Shown here one piece after another: positions 14,792-18,443 of a DNA stretch of 18,443 nt; the stretch's first letter is position 1; every line of letters starts with the position of its first letter. The stretch is from Chloroflexota bacterium. GTDB lineage: Bacteria > Chloroflexota > Anaerolineae > J036 > Brachytrichaceae. The stretch is taken from assembly GCA_021813225.1 (NCBI GenBank), contig JAKALH010000005.1, positions 1 to 18,443 of the forward strand. Direction: 5' to 3'. The notes below the pieces were generated by a model. The model did not search any database, was not told the DNA's origin, and saw only the letters and a list, made by a program, of their open reading frames with translations. Made by a program: the position numbers and the translations under genes.

Positions 14792-16969
14792 CTACTTCAG
14801 CGCAATCAGCACGGCATTATCCTGCCAGGCAGTGCCATCCGCACGGACAGCCCGCAGGCGTTCTCCCGTAGCCGGGTCATACACACCGACTTCCAGTCGA
14901 ACCGCTGATGCCGGCATCGCGATTGTGTGCGTATCGACCAGTTGCTGGCCTGGATCCAGCAGAGTCAGGGGATAGTTGAATGGCGCGTCGGCCTGCCCGA
15001 CCATCTTGCTATTCCCGTCAATGAAATGAACAAAAACGGTGTAGTTACGCGGCGCGATAGAGATGCCTCGCCAGAAAAGTATGAGCCGGTCGCCCGTGAT
15101 CTGGTAGCCTTCAAGCTTAAGTATGTTCCCGAATGCACTTGAGAGACGGACAGCGGGGACCACCTCAGGGGGGCGGATTCCCTCTACCTTGATGACATCA
15201 ATCTGCGCATTGGCTGCGCCATTTTCCAGAACGCGGCTTACTCTGTACGGCGGCTTATGCTGGAACCAGCCGACAAGCACCCTGACCAGCTCTTCGGGCG
15301 CAGAAACAGTGTGGGTAGAAGTTACGGTAACCTGATAGTTGTCTTCGAATATGCGACCCGGCGCCAGTTGCGTTGTCGCATACCGCCCGTTCAACGGCAA
15401 CTCGTTCATGCTGCCAAGTGAAATCTCACTCGCGTCGCGCAGGTCGACGATGACGCGATACACATCGGTGATTGGCCGGGTCGCACGCCAGTAAACGCTG
15501 ACGTTGACAGTATCGCCATAGGCCAGCCGGCTCCTGCTGACCGATGCACTGACCAGCTCCATCCCATTATCGAAGTGCACGGCTCCCTGCGCCGGCAAAG
15601 CCGCGCTGGCACTGTCACTCAAATAATCAGGGAACGGATAGCCTCGTATCAGAGACAGGTTCAGGCCGACAACAGCGCCAGCGATGCCTATCGGCACCAC
15701 CAACAGGGAAAACACCGTTCCGTACCGTCGCGGAACCCAGGCCATCAACCCGATGGCATACGCCATCGTGACTACCGTGAACGCAGGCCCCAGCAACCGT
15801 GCATTTTCGGTGGCGACCTGGCTGCGCAACCACACCAGGTATGCAGCAGCGGTAACGCCAAACGATACGGCCAGCAGGCTCATCGCAGGGGGAATCCTGC
15901 GGCGCGCCAGAAGGACGACCAGCCCGATGATCGCAACGGCTGCGACAGCATAAATGACTGTGTCAACTGCAGGCGGGAATTGAATGCCGTGACCGAAGTC
16001 GCCCCAGAAGCTCTTGATAATGAATGGCAAGCGGTCAATGATTTCCTTCAGAGATAGCGGCACCGGGCGTAAACCGGATCCATTGGAGAGGTCGACTTGC
16101 GCGGTTGTCAGCGGATCGCCATATCGCATCGTGTTGTACAGGAACAGGATTCCGCCAGTCGCGGCATATCCAGCAGCAGCGGTTGTACCCAACTTCAGCA
16201 GGGACGCCAGACTGCGCCGCAGGCTGCGTACTCCGGCTACTCGCCATACACACCAGATGATTGCATAAGCCGCCACCGCTGCCATGGCTAACCCGCTGTA
16301 TTTCGTTGCGGCGGCAATCCCGGCGGCTGCGCCAAGCGCCAGCGCCTGCTTCCGAGATGGAAGCCTGTCGCGCGCCATCATGCCCGAAGCCACCCACAGG
16401 CACAGCGCACCCGCGAATATAACGGCGATGTCGTTGTTAAACTGGCTGCTCATGTGTATGAATTTGGGGTCGAACGCAGTCAGCGTGAAAGCCAGTAATG
16501 CCACATCGTCACGGCCAGACAGATTCCGGACGGCGGCATAGACCATCAGGGCAGTCAAAGCGCCCAGCACAGCCGAGTACAGGCGCAGCACGCGCAGCGC
16601 CAGTACGACGCCAGTAGGTGGGATATCGCGCTCTCTTGGCAGATGGTCATACACGATGCCGTTCTGAAGGCTGGGATCGGGACGGTATACGTCCCAGAAA
16701 TCACTGCGGTCGATCCAGGCAATCAACGGCGCACCGATGATGTAGTAAAGCGGCGGCTGTGATACTTCATGCGACGCCTGCCTGTTCAGGTCAGGCAGCG
16801 CACGCGTGCGCGCAATCGTGTCGACGTAGATATAATGTGCGCCTTCATCCGGCGCTTCAAACAGCGGGAGGTAGTAGTTATAGGCGACACTCAGCGCTGC
16901 GAAGACGACCAGCAGCACCGCAAGCAGAGGCTTAATGAACCGCAGAGTCGTCGAACGATTTTCCGCCAT
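14792..16969 (-). CDS. Second GT-C-type membrane glycosyltransferase (GT39/DUF2142-like) with C-terminal beta-sandwich modules
   Basis: A 725-residue paralog of the protein at 10783-13134 with the same order of parts. The first membrane helix is at about 13-31. The loop PLFEAPDEGAHYIYVD (35-50) has Asp41 as putative catalytic residue, and VSQPPLYYIIGAP follows at 69-81. About ten more membrane segments run to about 455. Two extracytoplasmic beta-rich modules lie at about 465-600 and 610-725, with LAPGRIFEDNY and LDPGQQLVDTH as matching motifs. The likely role is transfer of a sugar from a polyprenyl-phosphate carrier outside the membrane; donor and acceptor are unknown. A putative extended -10 promoter lies about 45 bp upstream, after the acs terminator, so it appears separately transcribed. 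The start has no good ribosome binding site (AGG only 1 nt away), though no better start exists. Confidence 0.75.
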   Translation of the reverse strand: MAENRSTTLRFIKPLLAVLLVVFAALSVAYNYYLPLFEAPDEGAHYIYVDTIARTRALPDLNRQASHEVSQPPLYYIIGAPLIAWIDRSDFWDVYRPDPSLQNGIVYDHLPRERDIPPTGVVLALRVLRLYSAVLGALTALMVYAAVRNLSGRDDVALLAFTLTAFDPKFIHMSSQFNNDIAVIFAGALCLWVASGMMARDRLPSRKQALALGAAAGIAAATKYSGLAMAAVAAYAIIWCVWRVAGVRSLRRSLASLLKLGTTAAAGYAATGGILFLYNTMRYGDPLTTAQVDLSNGSGLRPVPLSLKEIIDRLPFIIKSFWGDFGHGIQFPPAVDTVIYAVAAVAIIGLVVLLARRRIPPAMSLLAVSFGVTAAAYLVWLRSQVATENARLLGPAFTVVTMAYAIGLMAWVPRRYGTVFSLLVVPIGIAGAVVGLNLSLIRGYPFPDYLSDSASAALPAQGAVHFDNGMELVSASVSRSRLAYGDTVNVSVYWRATRPITDVYRVIVDLRDASEISLGSMNELPLNGRYATTQLAPGRIFEDNYQVTVTSTHTVSAPEELVRVLVGWFQHKPPYRVSRVLENGAANAQIDVIKVEGIRPPEVVPAVRLSSAFGNILKLEGYQITGDRLILFWRGISIAPRNYTVFVHFIDGNSKMVGQADAPFNYPLTLLDPGQQLVDTHTIAMPASAVRLEVGVYDPATGERLRAVRADGTAWQDNAVLIALK

Positions 16970-17013
16970 GCCTGATCGATTACAAGATCACCTTCAGTTA
17001 TTGCTTTCAGCGT

Positions 17014-17022
17014 TTTATAACA
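17014..17022 (-). promoter_or_regulatory. Candidate extended -10 promoter for the GT-C gene
   Basis: On the minus strand the element reads TGTTATAAA: TGn followed by TATAAA, a 5/6 match. It follows the acs terminator and would start transcription near 17007, about 38 nt before the ATG. No good -35 was found, which is tolerable for an extended -10. Confidence 0.45.
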
Positions 17023-17027
17023 CAGGT

Positions 17028-17068
17028 AAAAACAAAACAGCCCGTGGCTATACGCCGCCGGGTTGTTT
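17028..17068 (-). terminator. Rho-independent terminator of acs
   Basis: On the minus strand AAACAACCCG (17068-17059) pairs with CGGGCTGTTT (17044-17035) with one mismatch, and an inner GGC/GCC helps close the loop. The stem runs into TTTTGTTTTT. It begins about 30 bp after the acs stop codon and has the classic stem plus U-run form. Confidence 0.8.
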
Positions 17069-17096
17069 CGATGCTATTAACAGGATATCACTCGCA

Positions 17097-18443
17097 TCAG
17101 TCTTCAATTGTAGAGATATCGCCTTCGGGCATACCGAGCGCCCTGGCGCGCAGAACGCGCCGCATGATCTTCCCGCTGCGCGTCTTCGGGAGCTTGCTGA
17201 CAAACTCCACCTTTTCAGGTTTAGCAATTGGCCCCAGTTCGGTGCCAACGTGCAGGCGCAGTTCCTCAGCCAGCTTCTCTGTCGGCTCGAAACCGCTGCG
17301 CAGTATCACATAGGTGTGAATGGCATTGCCCTTGATTTCATGCGGCAATCCGATGGCCGCCGCTTCGGCCACGGCGGGATGTGAAACCAGCGCACTCTCA
17401 ACCTCGGCGGTGCCCAGGCGATAACCGCTGACCTTCAGCACGTCGTCGACACGACCGATGATCCAGAAATACCCGTCTTCGTCCACACGGGCCGAATCGC
17501 CGGTGAAATACTTTCCGGGATACTTCGACCAGTAGGTCGCCACGTAGCGGTCATCGTCCTTGTATACCGTGCGCGCCATCGCCGGCCACGGTGTCGTCAG
17601 CACCAGGTAACCTTCCTCATTAGGCGCGGCGTAGTTGCCGTGATCATCAAGCACTTCGGCCCGCAGCGTGAAGAATGGCCGCGTGCCGCTGCCCGGCTTC
17701 AGCGGGACGACAGGCGTCGGGGTGATCATGAACATGCCGGTCTCCGTCTGCCACCACGTGTCCATGATCGGGCAGCGTTCCTTTCCGATGTTCTTGTAGT
17801 ACCAGCGCCATGCCTCCGGGTTGATCGGTTCGCCGACACTGCCCAGCAGGCGCAGCGCGGATAGATCACAGCGGTTCGGCCACGCTTCGCCGAAGCGCAT
17901 GAGTCCGCGAATGGCCGTGGGGGCGGTGTACAGGATCGTCACGCCATACTTTTCAACGATGCGCCACCAGCGGTCCGGGTACGGATAGGTGGGCGCGCCT
18001 TCATACAGCACGCTGGTCGCGCCGGTCATCAGCGGCGCATACACGATGTAGCTGTGTCCCGTGATCCATCCCGGGTCAGCGGCGCACCAGTAGCGGTCTT
18101 CGTCGGTGATATCGAAAACATACTTGAACGTGGTGTAGGTGCCAACGCTGTAACCGCCGTGGGTGTGAACGAGCGCCTTGGGCTTACCAGTAGTTCCCGA
18201 GGTATAGAGCAGGAACAAAGGGTCTTCCGCATCCATCTTCTCCGTCTCACACCTGGGGCTGGCAATCGGCAGCGCTATCAACTCATGCCACCAGTAATCG
18301 CGCCCTTCCTCCATGTGCACGGGCTTTCCGGTGCGCCGGTAGACCACCACCGTCTCGACAGCGGCAGTTCGCTTGAGCGCCTCATCCACGATCGATTTCA
18401 GCTCGACGACTTTCCCGTTCAGGAACGCGCCGTCGCAGGTAAC
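17097..18443 (-). CDS. acsA: Acetyl-coenzyme A synthetase, AMP-forming (5' end beyond the window)
   Basis: Acs converts acetate, ATP and CoA to acetyl-CoA through acetyl-AMP. The frame is open from the right edge (VTCDGAFLNGKVVELKSIVD) to the stop at 17097, giving 448 residues; about 200 N-terminal residues are missing compared with the usual 650. The GTG at 18389 is internal, not the start. Visible motifs are YTSGTTGKPK (P-loop, about residue 80 of the visible part), DTWWQTETG (its tryptophan restricts the pocket to acetate), TPWPAMARTVYKDDDRYVATYW, KYFTGDSARVDEDGYFWI, GRVDDVLKVSGYRLGTAEVE (hinge and A8 loop) and, near the end, LPKTRSGKIMRRVLR with the lysine that is regulated by acetylation in relatives. 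The A8 loop has SGYR where the E. coli enzyme has SGHR. It is followed by its own terminator. Confidence 0.96.
   Translation of the reverse strand, partial: VTCDGAFLNGKVVELKSIVDEALKRTAAVETVVVYRRTGKPVHMEEGRDYWWHELIALPIASPRCETEKMDAEDPLFLLYTSGTTGKPKALVHTHGGYSVGTYTTFKYVFDITDEDRYWCAADPGWITGHSYIVYAPLMTGATSVLYEGAPTYPYPDRWWRIVEKYGVTILYTAPTAIRGLMRFGEAWPNRCDLSALRLLGSVGEPINPEAWRWYYKNIGKERCPIMDTWWQTETGMFMITPTPVVPLKPGSGTRPFFTLRAEVLDDHGNYAAPNEEGYLVLTTPWPAMARTVYKDDDRYVATYWSKYPGKYFTGDSARVDEDGYFWIIGRVDDVLKVSGYRLGTAEVESALVSHPAVAEAAAIGLPHEIKGNAIHTYVILRSGFEPTEKLAEELRLHVGTELGPIAKPEKVEFVSKLPKTRSGKIMRRVLRARALGMPEGDISTIED

Noticed and set aside
18266..18389. acs starting at the GTG at 18389
   Set aside because: The frame continues in family-like sequence (FLNGKVVELKSIVD) to the window edge, so the GTG is an internal valine codon.
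1..18443. Mobile element, CRISPR, toxin-antitoxin or defence island
   Set aside because: No transposase, integrase, repeat array, small toxin/antitoxin pair or defence protein motif was seen; the genes are mostly core metabolism and envelope functions.

Overview
The window is ordinary-looking bacterial chromosome: moderately high GC by eye, dense with genes and mostly short gaps. No rRNA, tRNA, CRISPR array, transposase, integrase or phage gene was seen. The best guess for the host is a Chloroflexota (Anaerolineae-like) bacterium, at roughly 60% confidence. The basis is the pairing of large multi-spanning GT-C-type membrane proteins that carry C-terminal beta-sandwich modules, a RecG with a long N-terminal extension, and a SepIVA/DivIVA-like coiled-coil gene next to coaD. 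Nothing in the window fixes the taxonomy directly.

Left block (1-3345, minus strand): ppk1 (polyphosphate kinase), a ROK-family sugar kinase and a GmhA-type SIS isomerase that runs off the left edge. They are spaced 16 and 5 bp apart and probably form one operon. Next come prmA on the plus strand, then infA on the minus strand as a stand-alone gene with a near-consensus sigma-70 promoter (4765-4793).

Middle block (4849-13900, plus strand): an LLM-class flavin/F420 oxidoreductase overlaps a DegV fatty-acid-binding protein by 8 bp. recG and coaD overlap by 1 bp. A SepIVA-like coiled-coil protein overlaps a GT-C membrane protein by 4 bp. A Bax-inhibitor-1/YccA protein ends the run. A strong symmetric hairpin (13911-13948) separates it from the minus-strand genes that follow.

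Right block (13961-18443, minus strand): a ThuA-like protein with an unusual leader (a hairpin and a palindrome just upstream of its ribosome binding site), a second GT-C membrane protein paralogous to the first, and acetyl-CoA synthetase, which runs off the right edge and ends in a clear Rho-independent terminator.

Most genes are housekeeping: translation (prmA, infA), coenzyme A synthesis and use (coaD, acs), DNA repair (recG), phosphate and sugar metabolism (ppk1, ROK, gmhA-like) and envelope work (GT-C pair, coiled coil). No convincing new multi-gene system was found. The points most worth a second look are the ppk1-ROK-SIS operon with a zinc-motif-less ROK kinase, the coiled-coil/GT-C coupling beside coaD, the shared C-terminal modules of the two GT-C paralogs, and the thuA leader.
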